55,280 bases of DNA from Bacillus benzoevorans (GCF_014207535.1 NZ_JACHGK010000024.1:1-55280), one strand, 5' to 3'; shown: positions 18,988 to 27,058, numbered from the stretch's first letter. The notes: generated by a model from the letters alone, not told the origin. A program made the numbers and translations.

Positions 18988-19809
18988 TTAACCCTCTATC
19001 ACATAATCAATAGGAATCAAATACCCATCCCTAAGTTTAATTTCACCTTCATCTTTATTTGTCTTAGCAGACCATATTCTATATGTTTTATCGCCATTAT
19101 TATAGAAGGCACCTGGATATGGATGTGTGACTGCTCGCACTAATTTATCAGCTTCATCCATAGTCATACCGACAACAATCTCGCCATCTTCTGGTTTTCT
19201 TCCCGGCCATTCAGTGGCTTCACCTTCATTTTGCTTCGCAAGTGTAATATTGTTATTAACGATATCATCCCAATACTTTGAAATTAGTGTAATGTGCATT
19301 TCATCAACTTTTTGATAAAGTTCTGTTGCTGTAGTGTTTTTATCCAGTTTAATAACACCTTGACCAATAATATCACCGGTATCTACGCCTTCATCCAACT
19401 TAAACATAGTTACACCAGTTTCTTCTAACCCTTTGATAATTGGCCATGGTATTGGAGCTCTACCTCTACCAATTGGCAATAAAGTAGGGTGCATACCAAT
19501 ACAACCATACGTCGGTATTTTAAGCACATCTTTCTTAGCAATCTGGGACCAACCAATAATGAACAACCAATCGATCTGGTATTCTTTTAAAGCATTTAGA
19601 ACCTCTTGATCATTGATATTATCGATCTTCAAAAGTGGTGCATTATGTTCAATTGCAATATCATCTAAATAGATTCTTCCAGACTTATTCTTTGCTTTTT
19701 CATCTTTTAGTGTAATAAGTAAATCTAGATTCCCACCAATACGATATATTTCTTCAATGCAACTTAGCCCTAATTGAACACAAGTTGCAAATGCTATTTT
19801 CAACTTCAC
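18988..19809 (-). CDS. Formyltransferase family protein (sugar N-formyltransferase candidate)
   Basis: A 273-aa protein with the formyltransferase fold. FATCVQLGLSCIEEIYRIGG is at the N-terminus, and the core is GCIGMHPTLLPIGRGRAP, then GLEETGVTMFKLDEGVDTGDIIG. The His and Asp of the usual Asn-His-Asp triad are present, but the Asn of N-x-H is Gly here (G-M-H). The C-terminal part (RAVTHPYPGAFY) resembles the Fmt/ArnA C-terminal domain. It is not the housekeeping Met-tRNA enzyme, given its short length and place between capM and a deacetylase gene. It probably uses formyl-tetrahydrofolate to formylate an amino sugar. Start: GTG at 19809, with GAGGAGG upstream. An in-frame TTG overlaps that site. 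Confidence 0.8.
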   Translation of the reverse strand: MKLKIAFATCVQLGLSCIEEIYRIGGNLDLLITLKDEKAKNKSGRIYLDDIAIEHNAPLLKIDNINDQEVLNALKEYQIDWLFIIGWSQIAKKDVLKIPTYGCIGMHPTLLPIGRGRAPIPWPIIKGLEETGVTMFKLDEGVDTGDIIGQGVIKLDKNTTATELYQKVDEMHITLISKYWDDIVNNNITLAKQNEGEATEWPGRKPEDGEIVVGMTMDEADKLVRAVTHPYPGAFYNNGDKTYRIWSAKTNKDEGEIKLRDGYLIPIDYVIEG

Positions 19810-19830
19810 GCTATATCCTCCTCGCAAATT

Positions 19831-20511
19831 TTAAAACCCTCGTCTGAATACACTCTCAAAGGCTTCTGCATAGACCATTCCTGACTGTCCCCCACGATAT
19901 GCAGCAAGACCTTTAATTACTTCCCTACTTCTGGGATGAGGATAATCTCGCATTACACCACGATACTGTGCCAGAGCTTCTAACTTTTTATCAACACTCA
20001 CTTCCCCAACTTCAATAAATGTATTTGGGGAAAACTGATTCATTGCTTTATTTAATCCCCACTCAGTAGCCGATGGCACTTCCATAAAAAGTAGCTCTTT
20101 TAAAGGCGCTATATCATTTCTTCTTTGGAACAACCTTACTGCAGCTTGACAAGCAAGGGATGTATGCAGATGGTCATTATTCAAATCTGCAGGATGGTGA
20201 GTAAATATAACATCGGCTTTTGTCTCAACAATTGCACTCTCTATAAACTGAACAAGTTTTAAATGTTCTGCAGTATTAAATTGGATATTTGGAAAATCAC
20301 CTTTAATTACTCTATCCACACCTAATATATTCATGGAGCTGTTCACATCTTCATTAAGCTCATTAGTAGTGGGACGATAATTTCTTGCATTCACTTCCCC
20401 TGATAAAATGCAGACATTTACTGAATGTCCTTCTCGTGCAAGCTTGTACATTGTAGCGCCTGCCCCTAATACCTCATCATCTGGATGAGCAACAACAACT
20501 AAATACGACAT
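19831..20511 (-). CDS. PIG-L family N-acetyl sugar deacetylase
   Basis: A 226-aa zinc-dependent deacetylase of the PIG-L/LmbE family. The metal/catalytic motif AHPDDE is at residues 8-13 and the second metal-binding region is HHPADLNNDHLHT, near 105. Family members remove the acetyl group from GlcNAc-type sugars (BshB, MshB, PIG-L). It ends 21 bp before the formyltransferase start, so it may supply the free amine that enzyme needs. It is the first gene of the AT-rich cassette. Start ATG at 20511 with GTGAGG 9 bp away. A GTG at 20526 is less likely. Confidence 0.85.
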   Translation of the reverse strand: MSYLVVVAHPDDEVLGAGATMYKLAREGHSVNVCILSGEVNARNYRPTTNELNEDVNSSMNILGVDRVIKGDFPNIQFNTAEHLKLVQFIESAIVETKADVIFTHHPADLNNDHLHTSLACQAAVRLFQRRNDIAPLKELLFMEVPSATEWGLNKAMNQFSPNTFIEVGEVSVDKKLEALAQYRGVMRDYPHPRSREVIKGLAAYRGGQSGMVYAEAFESVFRRGF

Positions 20512-20579
20512 ATAATTTAACCTCACTTATTTTTATTCTCAATTCTTGCAATCTGTAAATTATCCCTTAATTCGGCATT

Positions 20580-20628
20580 TAGTTGGTTAGGACTTAATTG
20601 GGACACACACTTATCCAACCAACTACTA
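20580..20628. repeat. R1 palindromic repeat (degenerate)
   Basis: Arms TTAGTTGGTTAGG-like and CCAACCAACTA flank about 25 bp. It is one of six related elements in the window (others at 22675, 22800, 24025, 27203 and 29066). Confidence 0.5.
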
Positions 20629-20768
20629 ACTCACTAAATTTAATCTAACAGACATATCTACCACGTAACATCTATTCAAACTGCCGAGCAAATACAAGCT
20701 AAATATTAAGCTTCTAGTGGTCTATAACCGAGTTCCTTCTTAATTAACTAGACCAAAATCATCGCTAT

Positions 20769-20814
20769 AATAAAAAACCGGGAGGATATCAAATACCCCA
20801 TTCAACATCCCCCC
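20769..20814 (-). terminator. Intrinsic terminator after the epsC/capD-like gene
   Basis: On the minus strand an 8-bp stem GGGGGGAT / ATCCTCCC (one G-T pair) is followed by GG and TTTTTTATT. It lies 6 bp beyond the stop codon of the membrane dehydratase. It separates galU and the dehydratase from the distal cassette, so either the cassette has its own promoter or transcription must pass this site. Confidence 0.7.
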
Positions 20815-20820
20815 AAATTC

Positions 20821-22650
20821 TCACATACTACTCACAAGACTATCGTGTACCTCACCAAACTTCGTATTAGCAATCCCAACCAAAGTCTCCTTCAACTCAA
20901 CAGGTCCCATACCCGGCAAACTCTCAATAACCGTATGAAGCTCCGCCTTCCCCATCGGCTCCGCCTTCCCAATGAAAATCTTCGGAAACACCTGCTTCTT
21001 TTGCACTTCATTTTCGTTAAGAAGCTCCTCATACATCTTCTCTCCAGGGCGCAATCCAGAAAAGGTGATCCCGATTTCTTCTATAGAATAACCCGAAAGG
21101 GTTATTAGGTTTCTCGCCAAATCAACAATCTTAACCGGTTCCCCCATATCCAGCACAAAAACCTCACCGCCTCGGGCAAGCGCCCCAGCCTGAATCACAA
21201 GGCGTGAAGCTTCCGGAATCGTCATAAAATATCGTGTAATTTCAGGATCCGTAACCGTCACAGGACCACCAGCCTGAATCTGCTTCTTAAACAGCGGAAT
21301 CACACTTCCGCGGCTCCCAAGCACATTTCCAAATCTTACAGCCACAAACTTCGTCTTACTCTCCTTCGCTAAATTTTGCACAATCATCTCCGTAAACCTC
21401 TTCGTCGCCCCCATCACATTCGGAGGATTAACAGCCTTATCAGTAGAGATTAAAACAAAATTTTTAACACCGAAGGTGTCTGCCGCCTCAGCCACATTGC
21501 GCGTACCAAAGATATTATTCTTCACCGCTTCCATTGGATTATACTCCATCAACGGCACATGCTTATGCGCTGCCGCATGATACACCACATCCGGTCGGTA
21601 CTGCGCCATTACATCAAATATTCTCTTTCGATCCTGCACATCCGCAATAATCGGAAAAATTTCAAACTCTTCACCGTACGTCCTTCTCAATTCTATATCA
21701 ATCTGATAAATACTATTTTCCCCATGACCAAGAAGCAGTACTCTCTCAGGTGAAAACCGCGAAATCTGGCGGCAGATTTCCGAACCGATCGAACCGCCGG
21801 CACCAGTTACCAAAACCGTCTTTCCTGTCAGCTTATTCGAAATTGAGCTCATATCCAACTCAATCGGTTCACGGCCAAGCAAATCCTCCACCTCAACATC
21901 ACGAATCTGATTAACCGATACCTTACCGGAAACAAGATCCTCTATTAAGGGAAGGATTTTTGTCTTTGCTTTTGTTTTCGCACATTGCTCATAAATCTTC
22001 TTTAACTCGCTTTTCGTTAAAGACGGAATCGCAATTACGATATTATCAATCGCCATACTTTCCACAAGTTCCGGGATGTCCTTGATCGCCCCTTTTACAT
22101 ACAAATTATAGATTTGCAGATTCCATTTATGAAAATCATCATCGACAAAGGCAACCGGGCATAGCTCGGCATCAGGGCTTTTCAACAGCTGCCTGGCAAC
22201 CATTGTTCCTGCTGATCCTGCACCGACAATTAATGTTTTTTTCTTATTGGAGCCAGTAGAAATATAATGATCACGGAATACGCGCCACGAAAATCTAGAG
22301 CCGCCAATAAAGATTAAATGCATCATCCAAGTAATGGCTAAGACACGAAAATAGATATCCTGATCGACCACCAGCTGGACAACAGCTGTCGTCACAACAG
22401 AAAATGTTACCGCTTTGACAATGGCGATAAGCTCGCCGACACTGGCATACTCCCATGCTTTTTGATATAAGTGATAAATACTAGCAAAAAGATGATGACA
22501 TACAAGCAGGGAAATTGAACTCAACCAAATCATCGGCATGTCAAAGACATTATTAAAGGGATGCAAAATATAATAGACTACAAAAATAGAAAACAATACA
22601 ATTGCTGAATCTAATGCAACAAGCAGCTGCATTCTCCCTTTATATCCCAT
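20821..22650 (-). CDS. epsC: Membrane-bound UDP-GlcNAc 4,6-dehydratase (EpsC/CapD/PglF type)
   Basis: A 609-aa protein. Residues about 10-125 hold four hydrophobic segments. A CoA/nucleotide-binding-like domain follows (GAGSAGTMVARQLL, from about 142). The catalytic SDR domain spans about 270-560: VLVTGAGGSIGSEICRQI, HAAAHKHVPLMEYNP, STDKAVNPPNVMGATKRFTEM (Met replaces the SDR Tyr, Lys kept), RFGNVLGSRGSVIPLFKKQI and GLRPGEKMYEELL. It dehydrates UDP-GlcNAc to the 4-keto-6-deoxy sugar. With CapN this gives UDP-D-FucNAc. G+C is clearly higher than in the downstream cassette. GAGGAG precedes the ATG. A terminator follows. Confidence 0.92.
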   Translation of the reverse strand: MGYKGRMQLLVALDSAIVLFSIFVVYYILHPFNNVFDMPMIWLSSISLLVCHHLFASIYHLYQKAWEYASVGELIAIVKAVTFSVVTTAVVQLVVDQDIYFRVLAITWMMHLIFIGGSRFSWRVFRDHYISTGSNKKKTLIVGAGSAGTMVARQLLKSPDAELCPVAFVDDDFHKWNLQIYNLYVKGAIKDIPELVESMAIDNIVIAIPSLTKSELKKIYEQCAKTKAKTKILPLIEDLVSGKVSVNQIRDVEVEDLLGREPIELDMSSISNKLTGKTVLVTGAGGSIGSEICRQISRFSPERVLLLGHGENSIYQIDIELRRTYGEEFEIFPIIADVQDRKRIFDVMAQYRPDVVYHAAAHKHVPLMEYNPMEAVKNNIFGTRNVAEAADTFGVKNFVLISTDKAVNPPNVMGATKRFTEMIVQNLAKESKTKFVAVRFGNVLGSRGSVIPLFKKQIQAGGPVTVTDPEITRYFMTIPEASRLVIQAGALARGGEVFVLDMGEPVKIVDLARNLITLSGYSIEEIGITFSGLRPGEKMYEELLNENEVQKKQVFPKIFIGKAEPMGKAELHTVIESLPGMGPVELKETLVGIANTKFGEVHDSLVSSM

Positions 22651-22674
22651 TACAGCTCCTCCTTTCGTTTTAGT

Positions 22675-22840
22675 TAGTGGGTTTAGGAAAAGACTTTAGC
22701 CTCGTGAGAGGCGGTGATTTTTAAAAGCCTTTTAGCCTCGAAGAGGCGATTACCTGTTCACCTAATTAATAGCTGCTAAATACTTTTTAGTTACTGGCTT
22801 TTAGTTGGTTGGTTAGGAAATAGGTAAAAAACATCTAACT
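22675..22840. repeat. R1-type repeats (two degenerate copies)
   Basis: First copy about 22675-22765: a GTTTAGGAAAAG start and two GCCTC...GAGGC hairpins (GCCTCGTGAGAGGC and GCCTCGAAGAGGC). Second copy about 22796-22840: TTAGTTGGTTGGTTAGG paired with CTAACTACCAACTAA. They fill the spacer between galU and the dehydratase gene. Confidence 0.5.
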
Positions 22841-22845
22841 ACCAA

Positions 22846-23733
22846 CTAATCCCTAATTACTAACTCCTTCTGCAGCATTTTTTCCATCAACTCAAGCAAC
22901 GGTCCCCGGAGTTCCTCATTCTGTAAAGCAAATTCTAAGGTAGTCTGCAAGAAACCAAACTTCTCCCCAACATCATACCGACGTCCTGCAAAATCATAAG
23001 CAAACACGCGCTGAATCTGATTCAACCCCTGAATCGCATCCGTCAACTGAATTTCCCCACCGGCACCGGTCTGCTGTTTATCCAGAAACATAAAAATCTC
23101 CGGTGTCAGTATATAGCGGCCCATAATTGCCAGATTAGAAGGCGCCGTTCCAGGAGCAGGCTTCTCTACGAAATTGCTAACCTGATAACGTCTGCCATCA
23201 GCTGTTAACGGATCAATAATGCCATAACGGTGCGTCTCGTTATCTCCTACCTGCTGCACCCCGATGACAGAGGCACGTGTTTCATCATATTGATCGATTA
23301 ATTGCTTCAAACAAGGTGTATCAGCTTGGACAATATCATCGCCAAGCAAGACAGCAAATGGCTCGTCCCCGATAAAATGACGCGCACACCAAACCGCATG
23401 TCCCAATCCCTTTGGATCCTTCTGGCGGATATAATGGATGTTGGCCAGATTAGAAGAATACTGAACCTCTTCTAACAAATCCAATTTTCCCTTTTCTCTT
23501 AAATTGTGTTCCAGCTCCGGTGCGTTATCAAAATGGTCCTCAATCGCACGCTTGCCTTTTCCTGTTACGATGATGATATCTTCAATCCCTGATGCAACTG
23601 CCTCTTCGACTATGTATTGAATCGTCGGTTTGTCGACAATCGGCAGCATTTCCTTCGGCATCGCCTTGGTAATCGGCAAGAAACGGGTACCTAGTCCGGC
23701 AGCCGGGATAATCGCCTTTCTTACTTTTTTCAA
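22846..23733 (-). CDS. galU: UTP-glucose-1-phosphate uridylyltransferase (copy 1)
   Basis: A 295-aa GalU/GtaB enzyme that makes UDP-glucose from UTP and glucose-1-phosphate. It shows AIIPAAGLGTRFLPITKAMPKEMLPIVDKPTIQYIVEEAV, IIVTGKGKRAIEDHFD, LGHAVWCARHFIGDEPFAVLLGDDI, GIIDP, NFVEKP and GAGGEIQLTDAI. Length is normal for the family. Start is TTG with GGAGAGGA 5 bp upstream. A close paralogue lies at 34.1-35.0 kb. This copy belongs to the polysaccharide locus, between the phosphatase and the dehydratase. Confidence 0.94.
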   Translation of the reverse strand: MKKVRKAIIPAAGLGTRFLPITKAMPKEMLPIVDKPTIQYIVEEAVASGIEDIIIVTGKGKRAIEDHFDNAPELEHNLREKGKLDLLEEVQYSSNLANIHYIRQKDPKGLGHAVWCARHFIGDEPFAVLLGDDIVQADTPCLKQLIDQYDETRASVIGVQQVGDNETHRYGIIDPLTADGRRYQVSNFVEKPAPGTAPSNLAIMGRYILTPEIFMFLDKQQTGAGGEIQLTDAIQGLNQIQRVFAYDFAGRRYDVGEKFGFLQTTLEFALQNEELRGPLLELMEKMLQKELVIRD

Positions 23734-23892
23734 TTATGTCCTCTCCAATCAAATAGGTTCTATGTGAATTTCAATAATAAATAATTAATGAAGGGACATA
23801 ACTTCATGTACGTCCCTTCATTAACCATTTATGTTAATATTAAACAAATTTAACACGGTAATCTGTTAAAGTCTACACAGATAATTAATCAA

Positions 23893-24013
23893 TATCGGGC
23901 ATCTAACCCGTCCTCACATCGCGCTCCCGACAACTAGTGTCTAAGGCCCCATTAATGATGAATCCCACAGCGTAACCGAGTGTCCCCGTTGATAAAGGTA
24001 AGGAGACATCACC
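23893..24013 (-). ncRNA. Structured RNA element, EAR-like (copy 1)
   Basis: About 120 nt, with a second copy at 25.5 kb. On the minus strand TGTCTCC pairs with GGGGACA around the conserved loop CCTTTATCAACG. In the other copy the 3' arm is GGAGGCA, so two positions change while pairing is kept. Next come the conserved CTCGGTTACGCTGTGGG, a variable stem, GATGTGAGG, and a 3' hairpin CGGG-TTAGATG-CCCG. Position upstream of galU/epsC and the large capsule operon fits the EAR (eps-associated) antitermination RNA of Bacillales. That name is inferred, since I could not compare it with a covariance model. Confidence 0.6.
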
Positions 24014-24019
24014 TTGTTT

Positions 24020-24132
24020 TAGTTGGTTTGTCGGTTAGCTATTGTTTGGTTAGGAAAATCCCTTAAGCCTCGAGAGAGGCGTTGGTTTCAAATAGCTTTT
24101 CAGCCTCGAAGAGGCGCAAGACCCAATCAACT
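24020..24132. repeat. R1 palindromic repeat
   Basis: Contains TTTAGTTGGTTTG, GTTTGGTTAGGAAAA, the hairpins GCCTCGAGAGAGGC and GCCTCGAAGAGGC, and the closing arm CCCAATCAACTA. It sits between ywqE and the copy-1 RNA element. Confidence 0.5.
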
Positions 24133-24256
24133 ATATAGTAACATTTATTGAGTCTAAATACCTAGTCAATTAGTACCAAATAACTATTTTATTTAATTTG
24201 ACTTCATTTTTCTTAAGCAGCAACCGATATAAAACCGAGAAAAGGAAGCGTTTTAT

Positions 24257-25018
24257 TTAAAAGATCCCAAGAAACTTTTTCTTTTGCACGCGGTTCGGAA
24301 TCTCTTTATAAACCTTTTTCCCGCTTGCGAGCATCTCGGCATTTTCTTTCAAATAAAAGACGGTATCCATACCGTACGTTTTTTCGACGGAGGCAAAAGC
24401 TTCTGTCATTTTAAATGACCGGGTTGTGACATTATGAGCATCTGAGGCGATAAAATGCGTTAAATTCGCTTCAATCAATTGCCCGGTAAATTTCTTAATG
24501 TTTTTGCCGAACTGACCGGTTAAGCTGCCAGCGGTAATTTGCGTTAAGGCGCCATTTTTCACAAAGCGATAGAGCATGTCCGGATTTTGGATAATCTCCT
24601 GATTCCGCTCCGGATGAACGATAATCGGTATCAGCCCTTTCATCTGCATATCAAAAAGAACTCTCTCCGTATACCGCGGCACATGTCCGGATGGGAGTTC
24701 AATAAAGAAGTAGGATGTCTCTGCCAACGGTAATAGTTTTCCTGCATCATAGTCTTCAAGAAGTTCACCGTATATTCGCGTTTCCTGTCCTGGAAGTATT
24801 GTAAGTGGGATTTGTTCTTTTGCAAGCGTTTCATTCAGCTCGGCTGCGGCAGCAATGATCGCCGGCTTCTCGTTCGCATATTGTGAGTTGTAATGAGGAG
24901 TTGCGATGATGGTTCGTATTCCCTGCCTGACTGCTTCCTCTGCCATTTGTATCGAGTCCTCGATTGACTTTGCCCCATCATCGATCCCCGGCAGTATATG
25001 ACAATGTATATCAATCAT
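24257..25018 (-). CDS. ywqE: YwqE/CpsB-type tyrosine-protein phosphatase (PHP fold)
   Basis: A 253-aa manganese-dependent phosphatase that dephosphorylates bacterial tyrosine kinases controlling capsule synthesis. The PHP metal ligands are visible: MIDIHCHILPGIDDGA (H5, H7), TPHY (about 42), PGQE (about 78), VHPERN (about 136) and SDAHN (about 197). It is first in the operon. No BY-kinase or modulator gene (YwqC/YwqD) is in this window, so its partner is encoded elsewhere. GGGAGG precedes the ATG. The leader (about 105 nt) holds an inverted repeat at 25085-25108. A decayed paralogue lies upstream at 25.75-25.94 kb. Confidence 0.92.
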   Translation of the reverse strand: MIDIHCHILPGIDDGAKSIEDSIQMAEEAVRQGIRTIIATPHYNSQYANEKPAIIAAAAELNETLAKEQIPLTILPGQETRIYGELLEDYDAGKLLPLAETSYFFIELPSGHVPRYTERVLFDMQMKGLIPIIVHPERNQEIIQNPDMLYRFVKNGALTQITAGSLTGQFGKNIKKFTGQLIEANLTHFIASDAHNVTTRSFKMTEAFASVEKTYGMDTVFYLKENAEMLASGKKVYKEIPNRVQKKKFLGIF

Positions 25019-25084
25019 TCATTATACCTCCCTTTCAATCAACCTATTCTTCATTCTGTTTATCGTCATGAACATCCTTAGGAA

Positions 25085-25108
25085 TTATCTATCGATAATG
25101 ATAGATAA
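25085..25108. promoter_or_regulatory. Perfect 9-bp inverted repeat in the ywqE leader
   Basis: TTATCTATC (25085-25093) and GATAGATAA (25100-25108) flank six bases. It begins about 20 bp downstream of the predicted start of transcription, so it may be an operator or a leader hairpin. A related palindrome (TTATCATT / AAATGATAG) occurs near 25673-25695 in the duplicated segment. Confidence 0.45.
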
Positions 25109-25131
25109 AGTTATTTTAATAAAACAAAAAT

Positions 25132-25140
25132 ATTATATCA
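25132..25140 (-). promoter_or_regulatory. Extended -10 promoter for ywqE and the polysaccharide locus
   Basis: Minus strand TGATATAAT: a perfect TATAAT with TG one base upstream. The -35 region is poor, as expected for extended -10 promoters. The same TGATATAAT and flanking bases recur at 26053-26061, before the decayed ywqE copy. Confidence 0.6.
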
Positions 25141-25490
25141 CGTTTTGCATTCCATTTATATCATATCATAATATTATTTCCCTATTAACTAGGAGGATAA
25201 TGGAAGTTAACTAGAGATAACTACTTAATCTATCCGTCTTGTTCTCAAGAAAATGGATCTATTACGTTGAAATGATATTTTAGGAATACAATAATCGTTG
25301 AATTGTCAGATGATGGACACGCCGACTAAAATACTTAACAGGAATGCGTGTTTTATTATCAACGATAGATAGTTCAGAAAGAAGCACTCCCCCATCCCCT
25401 TTATGAGCCATCTATGAATCTCTGAATATTTGAATATATTATCCATTCATTTGCTAAGAAACTAAAGTAAACGGGCGTATTGCATATGTA
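25141..25490. other. Gene-free stretch between RNA copy 2 and the ywqE promoter
   Basis: No ORF of note. The part closest to the promoter is AT-rich. By position it corresponds to the segment between the copy-1 RNA and galU in the other half of the duplication. I see no clear galU remnant in it. Confidence 0.4.
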
Positions 25491-25612
25491 AGATCGGGCA
25501 TCAAACCCGGCCTCACATCACACCAGCGACAATTCATATCTAAGGGTCCTTCTTCAACAACCCCACAGCGCAACCGAGTGCCTCCGTTGATAAAGGTAAG
25601 GAGACATCACCT
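25491..25612 (-). ncRNA. Structured RNA element, EAR-like (copy 2)
   Basis: Second copy of the element at 23.9 kb. Same order: TGTCTCC / GGAGGCA stem, loop CCTTTATCAACG, CTCGGTTGCGCTGTGGG, a diverged middle stem, GATGTGAGG, and 3' hairpin CGGG-TTTGATG-CCCG. The two copies differ in the middle but keep the stems. It lies downstream of the decayed ywqE, just as copy 1 lies downstream of the intact ywqE. Confidence 0.6.
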
Positions 25613-25750
25613 CAATATTTTCTCTAAAAGAGCTTGGTTGATTCCATATAGCGAACATCCTGCGCGAAAAAAATTATCATTGACGATAAATGATAGTTTG
25701 TCCGGCATCACTTAGCTGAAAATACCCTATCATTTTCTTTTCTTTATTCT

Positions 25751-25938
25751 GCTTGGGATTTCTCGATGTACTGTACTGCCCTTCACAAGCATTTGGGCAT
25801 TTTCTGTATCGTCATCTACAGTACCGCTCCCCTATATTTTGCCTATGATCCCGATTGCATCTGCCATTTTACATCATTCATCCAGGGTCTTTGCTCCGTC
25901 TTTATGCCTTGAGGAATATGACAATAGATGTTCATCAT
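25751..25938 (-). pseudogene. Decayed, internally deleted ywqE copy
   Basis: The 5' part (from ATG at 25938) reads MMNIYCHIPQGIKTEQR and aligns with the YwqE start MIDIHCHILPGIDDGAK. It stops after about 31 codons. The 3' part (25751-25830) matches the DNA near the 3' end of ywqE, for instance GAGCATCTCGGCATTTTCT versus AAGCATTTGGGCATTTTCT on the plus strand. Roughly 560 bp of the middle are missing. The metal ligands beyond the first motif are lost, so it is not functional. With the adjacent RNA element and promoter it marks an old tandem duplication. Confidence 0.75.
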
Positions 25939-26052
25939 TGGCGTCATCCCTTAGTAAAGACCATTCCATTTTTCCTAAATCTAGTTATAAATACCTGTTT
26001 GCCACTAGGACTTTTGTAGCAGAATATTCTAAATATTTAATAAAACAATTGC

Positions 26053-26061
26053 ATTATATCA
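26053..26061 (-). promoter_or_regulatory. Duplicate extended -10 promoter
   Basis: TGATATAAT on the minus strand, about 115 bp upstream of the decayed ywqE, with flanks alike to those of the intact ywqE promoter (TAATAAAACAA on the plus strand in both). If active, it would transcribe the pseudogene, the copy-2 RNA and on into ywqE. Confidence 0.5.
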
Positions 26062-26457
26062 TGTCTTGATTTGAAAATGTTTGATTTTCGACAAAATTTC
26101 ATGAAAAATTTATAAATTTTTTTTACTTTGTTAGCGAAACGGCTTGCTCTTGTGTAAAATTTTGTAATTTAATGTAAACTTATGGAATAGGTTTCACCCA
26201 TGAACAGCGGCAGAAGCTGATGATCATATGCTTTGTGTCATAAATAAAAAGTACCTTGTTTGTTTTAATTAGAGGCTTAATGGGGTCTGTGGTTACGGAA
26301 TGCTGCCTATCATTCGGGAGACGTTTCCCGATTTTTCTAGATGGGATTGATTGTTTGCGTGGTTAGGAGATGTCAACTGGTGCTTATGATTTAATTTTAT
26401 CTTGATGGAAAGATGGGGCATGGAGCCAGTTGTTTTTTTAAACGAAGGAATGGCAAA

Positions 26458-26486
26458 AACCCGATCGTGCGGGATCGGGTTTTTAT
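26458..26486 (-). terminator. Intrinsic terminator downstream of the HPP gene
   Basis: Stem AACCCGATC (26458-26466) and GATCGGGTT (26473-26481), with T-runs in both directions. It lies 20 bp after the HPP stop codon. The stretch 26062-26457 to its left contains no gene. Confidence 0.8.
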
Positions 26487-26506
26487 AAATGGTCATCCTT
26501 CCCCCA

Positions 26507-27058
26507 TCACAGCCAATATTGCGGATACTGTCTTTTCGGGAAAAGATTGTTATAAATCATCGAAATAAAGACAATCAAAAAGACGCCGATGACAATCGGG
26601 ATCAGGACGCCCCAGCCAGTCTCAAAGTTGACCGCGACAAGGGCGCTGGCCGCTGCGGGCGGATGCATCGTTTTCGTAAAGGACATGATGATCAGGACGA
26701 CGACTAAGGTGATCGTCAGGATAAAGAGGTCTTTGCCAAAGATACTCCAGATCGAAAGGCCGGCAATCGTGGAAAGGATATGACCGCCAATGATCTGCCG
26801 CGGCTGCGAGAGGGGACCTTTATGGGCGACGAAGACAAGGACGCAGCTTGCTCCTAACGGTCCCATGATCACTGAATATTGAAAGGCAAAGGCCAGGAGG
26901 CAAATAACGCCGACGGCCATAAACACACCGGCAGCTGAAATGAGCGAGTCGATGTAGTCGAAGCCTGTATTCATCCTCGATGCACCTTTCATTTTGTTGA
27001 AGTAAATCGATACGGCCTCAATCGGCTTATTTTTTTCTGTTCTCTCTGAAATATTCAT
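26507..27058 (-). CDS. HPP family membrane protein
   Basis: A 183-aa integral membrane protein of the HPP family with about five hydrophobic segments. The naming motif is visible as KTMHPPAAASALVAV (around residue 130), along with MGPLGASCVLVFVAHKGPLSQPRQIIGGH. Some family members have been linked to nitrite transport. No substrate can be inferred here. The ribosome site before the chosen ATG (GGAAG) is weak, and internal Met codons near residues 23 and 29 could be the true start. It is a single gene flanked by terminators. Confidence 0.8.
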   Translation of the reverse strand: MNISERTEKNKPIEAVSIYFNKMKGASRMNTGFDYIDSLISAAGVFMAVGVICLLAFAFQYSVIMGPLGASCVLVFVAHKGPLSQPRQIIGGHILSTIAGLSIWSIFGKDLFILTITLVVVLIIMSFTKTMHPPAAASALVAVNFETGWGVLIPIVIGVFLIVFISMIYNNLFPKRQYPQYWL

